Source of the DNA: JAGDZR01 sp049115695
GTDB lineage: Bacteria > Bacteroidota > Bacteroidia > Cytophagales > Cyclobacteriaceae
NCBI GenBank assembly: GCA_049115695.1
Contig: JAGDZR010000003.1
Span: 186,001-250,000, forward strand
Length of the DNA stretch: 64,000 bases
Direction: 5' to 3'
In this document: positions 1 to 9,220 of the stretch, one piece after another
Layout: every line of letters starts with the position of its first letter
How positions within the stretch are numbered: position 1 is the stretch's first letter
Program-made: the position numbers and the translations under genes
The notes under the pieces: model-generated
Database searches by the model: none
What the model was told of the DNA's origin: nothing
The model's input: only the letters and a program-made list of their open reading frames with translations

Positions 1-798
1 CAAACAGATTATGATTTTTTGAAGTTGACAGGAGTTCGACTTGTATCCGGCCGGTTCTTTTCGAAAGATTTTGTCACTGATTCAAGTGCAATGTTGTTGA
101 ATGAGTCAGCTGTTGACATTATGGAATTAGATCAGCCTCTTGGCGCCAGAATACATTTCGCTGGACAGGAGCGTACAATAATCGGCGTTTATGAAGATTT
201 TCATTTTGCGTCTCTTCATTCGCAGATTGGTCCAATGGCTATGTTAATGCCATTCGCAAGCCCTGAGAGTGTTTTAATCAAATTAGCACCTGGGGATATG
301 TCGAAAACCCTGAACATATTAGAGCGTGACTGGAAGTCAATAGTAGGTGCAACACCTTTCGACGCTACCTTCATTGCAGATGGCATACAATCGATGTATG
401 AGCAGGAGGAAAAACTTGCAAGCTTGATTAGTGTTTTCTCTGCTTTAGCTGTTGTTTTGGCCTGCCTTGGGTTATATGGATTGGTAACATATGCTGTCCA
501 ATCAAAGCTCAAAGAAGTGGGAATCCGAAAGGTGCTAGGATCTTCTTTGCAGGGGCTGTTGCTATTGCTGTCCAAACAGTTCTTTTTCCTAATATTAATT
601 GGAGTGTTTTTGGCGAGCCCTCTGGTTTACCTCTTCACAAACCAATGGTTGGGCAATTTTGCCTATCGCATTGACTTTCAGTGGTGGATAGTTGCAGTTG
701 CAGGCTGCTCACTCTTGGTGATTGCTATTATTACCATCTCCTTTCAAACTATTAAGGCGGCTAAATCCAATCCAGTTGAAGTGTTGCGAAGTGAATAA
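1..798 (+). CDS. FtsX-like ABC transporter permease, C-terminal part (5' end outside window)
   Basis: The reading frame is open from the first base, so this is the 3' part of a longer gene. The visible part holds the end of a periplasmic MacB-type domain, with the typical tract GRFFSKDF followed by a DS and LLNESAV pattern. It ends in an FtsX domain with three or four membrane segments (about residues 140-260), containing the typical KEVGIRKVLG motif after the first helix. The C-terminus NPVEVLRSE is characteristic of the Bacteroidota MacB/FtsX permease family of about 800 residues. Such proteins work with an ATPase in lipoprotein or peptide export or signalling; the substrate is unknown. The equivalent region of the complete permease at 9221-11833 is homologous. 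The gene ends 41 bases before a yaaA fragment. Confidence 0.9.
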   Translation, partial: QTDYDFLKLTGVRLVSGRFFSKDFVTDSSAMLLNESAVDIMELDQPLGARIHFAGQERTIIGVYEDFHFASLHSQIGPMAMLMPFASPESVLIKLAPGDMSKTLNILERDWKSIVGATPFDATFIADGIQSMYEQEEKLASLISVFSALAVVLACLGLYGLVTYAVQSKLKEVGIRKVLGSSLQGLLLLLSKQFFFLILIGVFLASPLVYLFTNQWLGNFAYRIDFQWWIVAVAGCSLLVIAIITISFQTIKAAKSNPVEVLRSE

Positions 799-839
799 AG
801 AATGGTCTAATTTGTGAAGATTACGATTGTGGTTTCAGA

Positions 840-1040
840 TCTCTTTTGAATGCCAATTTATCCTCAGTGGATTCACTTGGATCCAAGTAATATCCATCGT
901 AATCAAATCCCTTCAACTGCTCAGGGTCAGAGATCTGATTTTCTATCATAAAGCGGGCCATTAGTTCACGTGCTCGCTCGGCATAGAATGAAATAATCTT
1001 GTACTGGTCGTTGTTGAAAGACTTGAAGTATTCATTGGAA
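840..1040 (-). pseudogene. Truncated duplicate of the 3' end of yaaA
   Basis: On the minus strand these bases match the 3' end of the intact yaaA gene (8392-8642). I count four mismatches across the first roughly 170 bases. The copy then lacks 51 bases (17 codons, frame kept) corresponding to about 8565-8621 and resumes with the tract ending TTCATTGGAA. Homology stops at about 1040, so only the C-terminal third of YaaA is represented and there is no start. It lies in the same orientation as intact yaaA, with the whole metal efflux island between them. It is a non-functional remnant, probably recent given the near identity. Confidence 0.9.
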
Positions 1041-1200
1041 AAGGCAGTATTGATTTGGCTATTCAGGAAACAAGGGGAGGTTTTTCAACCCATAATCATT
1101 AGAAAAAATGCACAAATGGCCAATATGTACGGATCGGGCAAAGCACAGCATGCTTAAAGTTTGCCCAGGACTTATTTGATTTCATTAAGTTTGCTCTTGC

Positions 1201-1638
1201 ATGCAGCAGTTTAGAAAAATAGCGGCCATATCGTTTCTCAGCATATTCAGTATGTATCTGCTGCATCAAGTTTTGCCGCATGTGCATCACGAGCATGGTA
1301 ATGTAGAACACATTAGTATTTCTGAGTCGGAAGATGCTCACGATCAACACGACCATCATCACCATCATCATGACGAAGATGAATCTAGTGAAGGTTTTGA
1401 TCTCCTAGGATTTCTTTTTGGAATCCATGCTCACACGGTAGAGATTGATCACATCCTTGCCCCTAAAAATGGCTCCAAGCAACATGTATCAATCGTAGTA
1501 GAAGCAGATGTTGTTTGTGAGAACAAAATATCGTTTTGGGAACTGAAAGATCAAAGAATCTGGCGACATCCTCCGCCTCCAACAAAATCACCCCATCGAA
1601 CTTCGGTTTCGTTAAGAGGCCCTCCATCTTTAGGATAA
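1201..1638 (+). CDS. Small histidine-rich membrane-anchored protein heading the metal efflux cluster
   Basis: A 145-residue protein with an N-terminal hydrophobic helix (about residues 7-24) that could be an uncleaved anchor or a signal peptide. A His/Asp/Glu-rich stretch follows at about residues 26-63, including six consecutive histidines. The C-terminal half has no domain I recognise and ends in a basic, proline-rich tail. Small His-rich proteins of this kind commonly precede cation efflux genes in Bacteroidota and are thought to bind or buffer metal in the periplasm; that role here is inferred from composition and position. The ATG at 1201 is the only start that leaves the hydrophobic segment complete. 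An 81-base gap separates it from the TolC-like gene. Confidence 0.7.
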   Translation: MQQFRKIAAISFLSIFSMYLLHQVLPHVHHEHGNVEHISISESEDAHDQHDHHHHHHDEDESSEGFDLLGFLFGIHAHTVEIDHILAPKNGSKQHVSIVVEADVVCENKISFWELKDQRIWRHPPPPTKSPHRTSVSLRGPPSLG

Positions 1639-1719
1639 TCATTTCAAGCGGAAGAATCGCACTTTCTGAGCATATTAAGTTATGTTCAACACTATTTGAT
1701 TAATCCTAAATCAATTTTC

Positions 1720-2904
1720 ATGTATAAAAAAATCGTGTTCGCTCTTTGTGGATGTTGCTTGGCGTTTGGCTTGAGTGCCCAATCGACTTCAATCGAAAAT
1801 GTTCTCAGGGAAGTAGAACAAAACAACCAGGAGCTGAAAGCACTCGGCCAATATGCTGAAAGTAGAGCACTTGAGCTGAAATCTGGTAATCATTTGCCAG
1901 CACCTCAACTGGGCGCATATTACTTACCGTTTGGAACGCATAGTACGAGTGATTATTCAGAGTTTCAGGTAAGTCAGTCATTTGAATTCCCGACAGTCTA
2001 TAGCACTCGAAGTAATCTTATTGACAAACAATCTGATCTCTTGCAGCTAAACTATCAGGTCAGAAGACAAGAGATATTGGCACAAGCCAAAGAATACTGC
2101 CTGAACCTGATCTATCTGAACAAACGACTAACTACCGAAACACTTAGAGTGGAACAAGCAGAAGAGGTCTTTGAGCAGGTGCAGGAACTTTATGAAAAAG
2201 AACAAGTAGGTATCCTGGAATTAAATAAAGCAAAGGTGGCCTGGATGCAGGAGCAGTTCAAAATCCAGCAGATCAAAAGCGATCAAAGAAACGCGATGCT
2301 TCTTCTTAATAACATTAATGGAGGGGCAGAGTTGCTTTTTTCATCTCATGAATATGCTTTATCCCTGGACATGGCTGACAAGGAAAGCATTTGGCAGGAA
2401 AAACAATCGCGAGATCCTAAATTGGTAAAACTCAAACAAGACGAGGCGATTGCTCAGCAGGCATTGAGGTTAGCCAAAAACGAGACGCTCCCAAATTTGA
2501 CTGCTGGTTTCAACAGTCAGGGTGTAGTAGGTGAGCGATTTTCTGGTGTGTATGCAGGCATAACTGTTCCATTATGGAGTAGCCGAAATAAGGTGAAAGC
2601 CGCGCAATCTCAAGTCGATTTTCAACTGACCAATAATACCTCAATGTCATTACAAGCGTATTCAGCATTTGAAAAGCAATACAATGACTATGAGATTATG
2701 CTTTCCAAATTTCAGGAATATAAAGCAACCATGTCGGGCTTAAACAGTGATGAGTTATTGCTGCAGGCCTATCAACTAGGTGAATTATCCTTCCTGGAAT
2801 ACTACATGGAACTTCAATTTTATCGACAGGTATATGATGCCATGCTAGACATGCAATACCAACTCTATATATCGCAGATTCAACTGCTCAAACATCAATT
2901 ATAA
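1720..2904 (+). CDS. TolC-family outer membrane efflux protein
   Basis: A 394-residue outer membrane factor. The start at 1720 gives a clean signal peptide (MYKKIVFALCGCCLAFGLSAQ); an in-frame TTG at 1696 would add eight residues that spoil it. The mature protein is mostly long amphipathic helices rich in Gln, Glu and Leu, with the repeated pattern of two OEP domains, and a PLWSSRNKVKAAQSQ tract typical of CusC/CzcC-like proteins. It should form the trimeric channel through the outer membrane for the RND pump encoded downstream. It starts the tight part of the cluster: 18 bases to the next gene, all genes in one direction. Confidence 0.9.
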   Translation: MYKKIVFALCGCCLAFGLSAQSTSIENVLREVEQNNQELKALGQYAESRALELKSGNHLPAPQLGAYYLPFGTHSTSDYSEFQVSQSFEFPTVYSTRSNLIDKQSDLLQLNYQVRRQEILAQAKEYCLNLIYLNKRLTTETLRVEQAEEVFEQVQELYEKEQVGILELNKAKVAWMQEQFKIQQIKSDQRNAMLLLNNINGGAELLFSSHEYALSLDMADKESIWQEKQSRDPKLVKLKQDEAIAQQALRLAKNETLPNLTAGFNSQGVVGERFSGVYAGITVPLWSSRNKVKAAQSQVDFQLTNNTSMSLQAYSAFEKQYNDYEIMLSKFQEYKATMSGLNSDELLLQAYQLGELSFLEYYMELQFYRQVYDAMLDMQYQLYISQIQLLKHQL

Positions 2905-2922
2905 CATCTAAAACGTATTCAA

Positions 2923-3201
2923 ATGAAAATTTCAAATATTCTAATCACCCTAACTATTGTATTTACCATGGCTTGCTCGGGTAAACAATCAACCGAAGAA
3001 CATGGACATTCTCATGACACAGAGGAACATGGACACGCGCATGATGATGCTGCAGAAGATCATAACCACAGTCATGATGACGGTGACCATGCTCACGAAC
3101 ACAACGATCAGGAAGAATTTACGGTAAGCAATGACTCTACACAGGTAGAGGAAGAGGGTACTCATACACATGAGGACGGTAGTACCCATCATAATCATTA
3201 A
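2923..3201 (+). CDS. Histidine-rich lipoprotein, likely periplasmic metal binding
   Basis: A 92-residue lipoprotein. The N-terminus ends in a lipobox (TMACS, Cys18), and nearly everything after it is His, Asp, Glu, Thr and Ser, with repeated HGHSHD, HGHAHD and HNHSHD motifs. No folded domain is visible. It probably sequesters or passes metal ions to the efflux complex from the membrane surface; this is inference from composition. The middle of the protein shares the tract NDQEEF with the next gene product, and its His motifs resemble the N-termini of the next two lipoproteins. It lies 18 bases after the TolC-like gene and 19 before the next gene. Confidence 0.75.
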   Translation: MKISNILITLTIVFTMACSGKQSTEEHGHSHDTEEHGHAHDDAAEDHNHSHDDGDHAHEHNDQEEFTVSNDSTQVEEEGTHTHEDGSTHHNH

Positions 3202-3220
3202 TCTCAAAACTTAAGTTGAT

Positions 3221-3694
3221 ATGCGATATATTATAGTATTGTTAACGTTGCTGGTATTCTCATGCCAATCAACCAATGATCATGGTCATAGCCATGATGA
3301 AGCTGGAGGTCATTCACATGCTAATGACCAGGAAGAATTTGCCATTGGAGAAAATGATGAAGTTCTGCTCACAAGACATGATTCCGTTCAAATAATAGTG
3401 CCTGCAGGCAGAGGTGTAGAATACAAGTTTTTCTTGAAACAGTACGAGAAACTAACCTACGAATGGGTTGCTTCAGTACCACTCCACTCGGATTTTCATG
3501 GAGAACCAGAGGACTATGAGCAAACCCAATATTTTGAAAGTTATGTGATTGGGACAGCAGATAAAATGAGAGGCATGTTGACGTTTCCTTTCGCAGGATC
3601 ACATGGTTGGTATTGGAAAAATACGACGAACACTGATGTAACTGTTAGCTTAAAAACAGAAGGGAACTACTCAATTCTTGGATTAAAACAGTAA
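3221..3694 (+). CDS. Lipoprotein with His-rich N-terminus and efflux-associated 'transmembrane anchor protein'-like domain
   Basis: A 157-residue lipoprotein (LVFSC, Cys15) with a short His-rich segment (DHGHSHDEAGGHSHA), then a domain of about 105 residues. The domain tracts VEYKFFLKQYEKLTYEW, DFHGEP, YFESYVIGTA and FAGSHGWYWKN match the pattern I recall for the so-called transmembrane anchor proteins found beside CzcABC-type pumps in Proteobacteria. There the domain follows a membrane anchor; here a lipid anchor seems to replace it. The family's molecular role is not established. It lies five bases before the membrane fusion protein gene, so the two are almost certainly co-translated. Confidence 0.75.
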   Translation: MRYIIVLLTLLVFSCQSTNDHGHSHDEAGGHSHANDQEEFAIGENDEVLLTRHDSVQIIVPAGRGVEYKFFLKQYEKLTYEWVASVPLHSDFHGEPEDYEQTQYFESYVIGTADKMRGMLTFPFAGSHGWYWKNTTNTDVTVSLKTEGNYSILGLKQ

Positions 3695-3699
3695 GGCAA

Positions 3700-5208
3700 G
3701 TGAGATATTCCTTTATTATAATAGCGATACTGTGGAGTTGTCAGCCCACAGAAGATCATGGTCATAGTCATGATGAAGAAGCTGGAGGTCATTCACATGC
3801 TAGTGATGGAAAGCCTTCAGAAAATTACACGGTATGGACTGAACAGACAGAATTGTTCGTGGAGTTTCAGGCATTGGTTGTTGGCGAGACGAGCCGATTC
3901 GCTGCTCATTTCACCGTTCTAAACGGTCATCAACCGGTGCGAGATGGTTCAGTCACTGTGAGTTTGATCAAAGGAGACAAAGGCATACGTCAATCAGTCG
4001 AGGCTCCATCTTCTCCCGGGATTTTCACCCCTTCTCTACAACCGAAAGAAGCTGGAGAATACCAATTGGTGTTTGATTTGAAAACATCTGCTTATTCTGA
4101 TCGAATTGTACTGAAAAACATATCAGTTTTTGCTACTGGTGATGAAGCAGAAAAGGCTTTGGGAGATGGGGAAGAAAACGGCAATGCCATTACCTTCCTG
4201 AAAGAACAAGCCTGGAAGATGGAGTTTCAAACTGCCCCTGTTTTGAAAAAGGCAGTTTATCAAACGATTCATACATCCGGTATTTGGAAAGTTGCTCCTT
4301 CTGATTATCAAACCTTAGTTGCACCTGCAAGTGGACGAGTAAGCTTTAGTTCGGATGTATTGACAGGTAGTGCTGTAAAAAAAGGTCAGATACTCATGAT
4401 CATCAGTAGTGATGGACTGACTTCCAATAACCTGAGTGCAGAAATACAAAAGGCCAAAGCTGTCTATGAACAGGCCAAATCGGAATACGAGAGAAAAAAG
4501 GAGCTATATGAGTCGAAAATTGTGCCTAAGGCTGAATTTGAACAGGTACAGCAAAAGTATCTGGTAGCAAAGACCAACTTCGAAACATTAGGTAGAGGTT
4601 ACAGTACAGTAGGTAAAAAAGTCGCCGCACCAATGAATGGATTTATTAAATCTATTCAGGCGGTAAATGGTGGATTTGCAAACCAGGGAAATGCATTGGT
4701 TACAATAACAAGTCATAAAAGTAGCTTGCTCGAAATACAAGTAAGTCCTTCATACAGTAAGGATCTACAAAACATTCAAAACATTTGGTATCAGCCAGGT
4801 GCTGGGAAATGGTCCAGTTTGAAAGCAAAGGGAGGTAAGATTTTGTCCGTTGGCAAAGAAGTAGAAACTGACCAGCCTTTGATCTCTGTTTTTGCTGAGG
4901 TGAATGAAGGGGTAGAAATGCTGGAAGGCAGTTTTACCGAAGCTCAATTGGCTGTCGGGACCGAATCTGAAAGTTTGGTGGTCCCTGTTTCCTGTTTGCT
5001 GGAAGATTACGGCAATTACTCGGTGATCGTACAGTTGTCTGGGGAAAGCTTTGAACGCCGGAATGTGATCGTTGGCAAACAAAATGGTAGCGAAGTGGGA
5101 GTCATCAAAGGGCTCACGCTGGGAGAAGTGGTTGTTACCAAGGGAGCTTATGCGGTGAAGATGGCTTCTATGTCAGGACAAGCGCCAGCTCATGGTCATG
5201 CACATTAA
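3700..5208 (+). CDS. RND efflux membrane fusion protein (HlyD/CusB type) with His-rich N-terminus
   Basis: A 502-residue periplasmic adaptor beginning at a GTG codon five bases after the previous stop. The N-terminus is a short lipoprotein signal (LWSC) followed by the same His-rich block seen in the previous protein (DHGHSHDEEAGGHSHA). An extra beta-rich region follows (about residues 40-150), then the barrel-sandwich/hairpin core: VAPASGRVSF, a coiled-coil hairpin rich in Lys, Glu and Ala, and KKVAAPMNGFIKSI. It ends GHAH, another possible metal ligand cluster. It should link the TolC-like channel to the RND pump. The next gene starts 12 bases downstream. Confidence 0.9.
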   Translation: MRYSFIIIAILWSCQPTEDHGHSHDEEAGGHSHASDGKPSENYTVWTEQTELFVEFQALVVGETSRFAAHFTVLNGHQPVRDGSVTVSLIKGDKGIRQSVEAPSSPGIFTPSLQPKEAGEYQLVFDLKTSAYSDRIVLKNISVFATGDEAEKALGDGEENGNAITFLKEQAWKMEFQTAPVLKKAVYQTIHTSGIWKVAPSDYQTLVAPASGRVSFSSDVLTGSAVKKGQILMIISSDGLTSNNLSAEIQKAKAVYEQAKSEYERKKELYESKIVPKAEFEQVQQKYLVAKTNFETLGRGYSTVGKKVAAPMNGFIKSIQAVNGGFANQGNALVTITSHKSSLLEIQVSPSYSKDLQNIQNIWYQPGAGKWSSLKAKGGKILSVGKEVETDQPLISVFAEVNEGVEMLEGSFTEAQLAVGTESESLVVPVSCLLEDYGNYSVIVQLSGESFERRNVIVGKQNGSEVGVIKGLTLGEVVVTKGAYAVKMASMSGQAPAHGHAH

Positions 5209-5220
5209 AAGGTAGAAATT

Positions 5221-8200
5221 ATGCTGAATAAAATATTATCGATTTCACTTCAAAACCGTCTTTTGGTTTTATTGGCGGCCGTCTTGCTTACAGTATCTGG
5301 CATTTTCGTTTTTCGAAATATGAACGTGGATGTATTTCCAGATCTGACAGCTCCAACAGTGACCATTTTGACGGAAGCGCATGGAATGGAATCCGAAGAA
5401 GTGGAAAAGCTGGTGACATACCAATTAGAAACAGCCATGAACGGATCGCCAAATGTGCGAAGAATACGTTCTTCATCTGCGGCTGGAATTTCCATTGTAT
5501 GGGTTGAGTTTGAATGGGGTACGGACATCTATCGAGCCAGACAAATTGTGAGTGAGCGAATTCCGGTAGTACGCGAAAATCTGCCTTCTGGTGTGGGAAT
5601 GCCTACTATGGCTCCTATATCATCCATTATGGGTGAAGTGATGCTATTGGGTGTACGCTCTGATGGTTTGTCCCCAATGGAGTTGCGAACGCTAGCTGAT
5701 TGGACCATCCGACCAAGAATTAAATCCATAGGCGGTATCGCCAATGTGGTTGTTATTGGAGGAGACTACAAGCAATATCAGGTATTGGCCAATCCTGAGA
5801 AACTCAAATATTATGATGTAAGCCTTGGTGAACTATTGGAAAAAGTACGGGAAAGCAATGTGAATGTACCTGGAGGTATTCTGAGTGAATATGGCAATCA
5901 GTATATCATTAAAGGAAGTGGCAGAGCTTATTCAGTAGCACAACTCGAAGAAGCAGTTCTTAAGAATGTAAATGGTCAAACCCGGTATGCTGGACCAATC
6001 AAAATCAAAGACGTAGCAGACGTTCAAATTGGCGCGGCTGATAAGATCGGTGATGGTTCGTTGAATGCGGATCCCGCTGTGATTTTGACCATTTCTAAAC
6101 AGCCGGATGTCAACACATTGGAACTGACCAAAAGGCTCGATGAAGCGATCGCTGATTTGAATAACACTTTGCCGGAAAGTGTAGAAATCAAGAGCCACAT
6201 TTTCCGTCAGTCAAATTTCATTGAGGCATCCATTGACAACCTAAATCAGACGTTACTGGAAGGTGCCTTTTTCGTTGTGCTCGTGCTCTTCATCTTTTTG
6301 ATGAACTGGCGAACTACCGTTATTTCGTTACTGGCCATTCCTATCTCATTGTTGGTATCCATCATTGTGTTGAAATTGCTGGGTTATACCATCAATACGA
6401 TGAGTCTTGGAGGTATGGCCATTGCTATTGGTGCGTTGGTAGATGATGCAATCATTGATGTGGAAAATGTTTTCAAGCGATTGCGTGAGAACATTCGAAA
6501 ACCAATAGCAGCGCAACAGCCTGTGCTGACGGTGGTGAAGGACGCTTCTGTGGAGATTCGAAGCTCGATCATTATTGCTACACTCATCATCATCGTATCG
6601 TTTGTGCCATTATTCTTTCTGAGTGGGATGGAAGGCCGATTGTTGCAACCACTTGGCATTGCTTTCATTACTTCAGTTTTGACTTCTCTGATTGTAGCTG
6701 TTACAGTTACTCCGGTGTTGTGTTCTTATTTACTGAAAAGCGAAAAGGTGCTTTCAAAGCAAGCCGAAGGAACGAAAGTGGAGCGCTTTCTCCGGGCTAG
6801 GTACACTGGTGTTCTAGTAAGAACCCTGAAGTATCCCAAAACAGTCATTGGCTTGACAGTGGGAGCATTTATTATCAGTTTGATTCTATTGACTCAATTG
6901 GGACGTAGTTTCTTGCCAGAGTTCAATGAAGGATCCTTGGTGATCAGCGCAGTTGGTGTTCCTGGTATGTCATTGGAAGAAAGCAATAAGAATGGGAAGC
7001 TGATTGAACAACTGCTCCTGGAAATGTCTGAAGTGGATGTGGTAACTCGGAGAACCGGACGTGCTGAGCTGGACGAACATGCTCAGGGTGTAAATGCTGC
7101 TGAAATTGATGTGCCTTTTACGCTGGATGGAAAATCAAAGGAGCAATTCTTCGAAGAAGTGAGAACAAAACTAAGTGTAGTGCCTGGTGTAAATATCACG
7201 TTAGGTCAGCCCATAGCACATCGTATAGACCACATGCTTTCAGGTACTCGAGCCAATATTGCCATCAAGATATTTGGAGATGACTTGCAGCGTTTGTTTG
7301 AGTTGGGTAAAAGTGTAGAAACCAATATCAATTCCATTGATGGAATTGCTGATGTGGCAGTAGATCAGCAGATCGAAGTGCCACAAATTCGCATTTCACC
7401 CAAGCGACAAATGTTAGCTGCTTATGGCATGACGGTCGGTGATTTGATGGAGCAAGTGGATATCGCTTTTGTCGGCGAAAATGCAGGTGAAATCTATGAG
7501 GGTCAGAAGTATTTTGATCTCATCGTCCGTTTTCAAAAGAAGTCCAGGAATAGTATGGAATCTATACAAGCGGCTTTAGTCACCTTACCAAACGGAGGTC
7601 AAATCACGTTAGATCAGTTAGCTGATGTGAAATCTGTAAGTTCTCCAAATACCATTTCCAGAGAAAATGTCAAGCGTAAGATCGTTGTGGCCGCCAACGT
7701 GCAGGGTCGTGATTTGCGTGGGGTGGTCAGTGAGATTCAGAAGATTATTGAAGCCAATATTGACTTTCCTGAGGGTTATCGGGTGGAATATGGCGGTCAG
7801 TTTGAAAGTGAGGCAAAGGCTTCACAATTGCTTCTTATTACTGCCGTAGTGGCAATATTGATCATTTTCTTGTTGCTATACTATGAGTTTCAGGATATGA
7901 AGCTGTCTTTCATTGTATTGATCAATTTGCCATTGGCTTTGATTGGTGGAATTTTGATTGTGTACTTCACTTCCGGTATTATCAGCATTGCAGCTACCAT
8001 TGGCTTTATCAGTTTGTTTGGTATTGCTACCCGAAATGGGATTTTGCTGGTCTCTCGTTATGAGGATTTGAGGAAAGAAGGAATGAAAGGGTCTGATTTA
8101 CTCATTACCGGAGCAATAGACAGATTAAATCCAATACTCATGACTGCCTTTACTACCGGGCTTGCCTTGATACCGCTTGCCTTGAAAGGAGGGGAGCCAG

Positions 8201-8316
8201 GCAATGAAATTCAAAGTCCGATGGCAGTAGTGATTTTGGGAGGATTGCTGTCAGCTACTTTGCTCAATCTCATTGTAATCCCATGTGTGTATGAGATGGT
8301 AAAAAGAAAAAAGTAA
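5221..8316 (+). CDS. Heavy-metal efflux RND pump (CusA/CzcA family)
   Basis: A 1031-residue inner membrane proton-driven pump of full family length, with two repeats of six helices and large periplasmic loops. Typical tracts include MNVDVFPDLTAPTVTILTEA, GMESEEVEKLVTYQLE and FLPEFNEGSLV. The charged motif in the fourth helix reads AIGALVDDAIIDVEN (Asp408-Asp409), not the DFGxxVDGAxxxVEN motif of classical Co/Zn/Cd CzcA pumps; it is nearer to the copper/silver and unassigned subgroups. The metal therefore cannot be stated. It is the last gene of the cluster and is followed by a hairpin that may terminate transcription. Confidence 0.93.
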   Translation: MLNKILSISLQNRLLVLLAAVLLTVSGIFVFRNMNVDVFPDLTAPTVTILTEAHGMESEEVEKLVTYQLETAMNGSPNVRRIRSSSAAGISIVWVEFEWGTDIYRARQIVSERIPVVRENLPSGVGMPTMAPISSIMGEVMLLGVRSDGLSPMELRTLADWTIRPRIKSIGGIANVVVIGGDYKQYQVLANPEKLKYYDVSLGELLEKVRESNVNVPGGILSEYGNQYIIKGSGRAYSVAQLEEAVLKNVNGQTRYAGPIKIKDVADVQIGAADKIGDGSLNADPAVILTISKQPDVNTLELTKRLDEAIADLNNTLPESVEIKSHIFRQSNFIEASIDNLNQTLLEGAFFVVLVLFIFLMNWRTTVISLLAIPISLLVSIIVLKLLGYTINTMSLGGMAIAIGALVDDAIIDVENVFKRLRENIRKPIAAQQPVLTVVKDASVEIRSSIIIATLIIIVSFVPLFFLSGMEGRLLQPLGIAFITSVLTSLIVAVTVTPVLCSYLLKSEKVLSKQAEGTKVERFLRARYTGVLVRTLKYPKTVIGLTVGAFIISLILLTQLGRSFLPEFNEGSLVISAVGVPGMSLEESNKNGKLIEQLLLEMSEVDVVTRRTGRAELDEHAQGVNAAEIDVPFTLDGKSKEQFFEEVRTKLSVVPGVNITLGQPIAHRIDHMLSGTRANIAIKIFGDDLQRLFELGKSVETNINSIDGIADVAVDQQIEVPQIRISPKRQMLAAYGMTVGDLMEQVDIAFVGENAGEIYEGQKYFDLIVRFQKKSRNSMESIQAALVTLPNGGQITLDQLADVKSVSSPNTISRENVKRKIVVAANVQGRDLRGVVSEIQKIIEANIDFPEGYRVEYGGQFESEAKASQLLLITAVVAILIIFLLLYYEFQDMKLSFIVLINLPLALIGGILIVYFTSGIISIAATIGFISLFGIATRNGILLVSRYEDLRKEGMKGSDLLITGAIDRLNPILMTAFTTGLALIPLALKGGEPGNEIQSPMAVVILGGLLSATLLNLIVIPCVYEMVKRKK

Positions 8317-8328
8317 TTGATATAAAAT

Positions 8329-8355
8329 ATGCTATCCGGGATTCTCGGGTAGCAT
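8329..8355 (+). terminator. Hairpin after the efflux operon, probable terminator
   Basis: An inverted repeat with arms ATGCTATCC and GGGTAGCAT around a short loop begins 12 bases after the pump stop codon and is followed by a moderately T-rich stretch. It sits between two convergent genes and may serve both directions. Confidence 0.6.
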
Positions 8356-8375
8356 TATATTTGCAGGGGCTTTAA

Positions 8376-9152
8376 CTATTCAGATTTTAGGTCTCTTTTG
8401 AACGCCAATTTATCCACAGTGGATTCACTTGGATCCAAGTAATATCCATCGTAATCAAATCCCTTCAACTGCTCAGGGTCAGAGATCTGATTTTCTATCA
8501 TAAAGCGGGCCATTAGTCCACGTGCTCGCTTGGCATAGAATGAAATAATCTTGTACTGGTCGTTTTTAAGGTCCTTAAATTCTACATCAATGACCCTTGC
8601 TTTCAATGCTTTCCTATTGACAGACTTGAAGTATTCATTGGAAGCTAAATTGACGATAATATTATCACCCTGCTTTTTCAAATCTTTGAGCAGGAGTTTT
8701 AGGATCGCATTGTCCCAATAATCATACAAGGTTTGATAATCGTCAAAAGCCAATTTGGTGCCCATTTCCAAGCGATAGGGCTGCATGAGGTCGAGCGGTC
8801 TCAATAAACCGTAGAGTCCTGACAAAATTCTTAAATGCCCTTGTGCGAATTCAATCTTGCTTTCATCGAACGAACTGGCTTGCAAACCCTGATATACATC
8901 TCCATTGAATGCATACATTGCGGGTTTTGAATTCTTCGGGGTATGTCTTGATTTATAATTGCGATAGCGAGAGACATTGAGCTCAGCTAAATTTTCACTT
9001 ATCCCCATTAAATCGCTTACCTCTTCCGGGGATTTTTTCCGCATTACATCTATCAATTCTCTGGTACAAGCTAATAGTCTTGGCTTGGAGGGCTCAATGG
9101 AGTAGGAAGTCTCAAAATCAAGGTTCTTAGCGGGAGAAATTACTGCAATCAT
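8376..9152 (-). CDS. yaaA: Peroxide stress protein YaaA (DUF328)
   Basis: A 258-residue protein, exactly the usual length of the family. The N-terminus MIAVISPAKNLDFE is the signature start, and family tracts such as RILSGLYGLLRPLDLM, YRLEMGT and NLASNEYFKSV are all present. In E. coli YaaA limits intracellular free iron and oxidative DNA damage during peroxide stress and binds DNA; the same role is assumed here. It is read toward the efflux operon. Its 3' end is duplicated at 840-1040 with about 98 percent identity over the matched first part, so the efflux island lies between two copies of this gene end. Confidence 0.93.
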   Translation of the reverse strand: MIAVISPAKNLDFETSYSIEPSKPRLLACTRELIDVMRKKSPEEVSDLMGISENLAELNVSRYRNYKSRHTPKNSKPAMYAFNGDVYQGLQASSFDESKIEFAQGHLRILSGLYGLLRPLDLMQPYRLEMGTKLAFDDYQTLYDYWDNAILKLLLKDLKKQGDNIIVNLASNEYFKSVNRKALKARVIDVEFKDLKNDQYKIISFYAKRARGLMARFMIENQISDPEQLKGFDYDGYYLDPSESTVDKLAFKRDLKSE

Positions 9153-9220
9153 GAATAAGCATTTCGTTCGCTGCGAATTTAATTAACGCCCGGGATAAAG
9201 TAAGTTGCCTGAGCATTTGT

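Noticed and set aside
1041..1092. Sequence ending in codons for STHNH and a stop, resembling the end of the His-rich lipoprotein
   Set aside because: The similarity covers only a few codons of low-complexity composition and could be chance.
2989..3207. Met/Val-rich minus-strand frame opposite the His-rich lipoprotein gene
   Set aside because: It is the antisense of His codons, and similar shadows lie opposite other His-rich genes; the sense gene has a lipobox and fits the operon.
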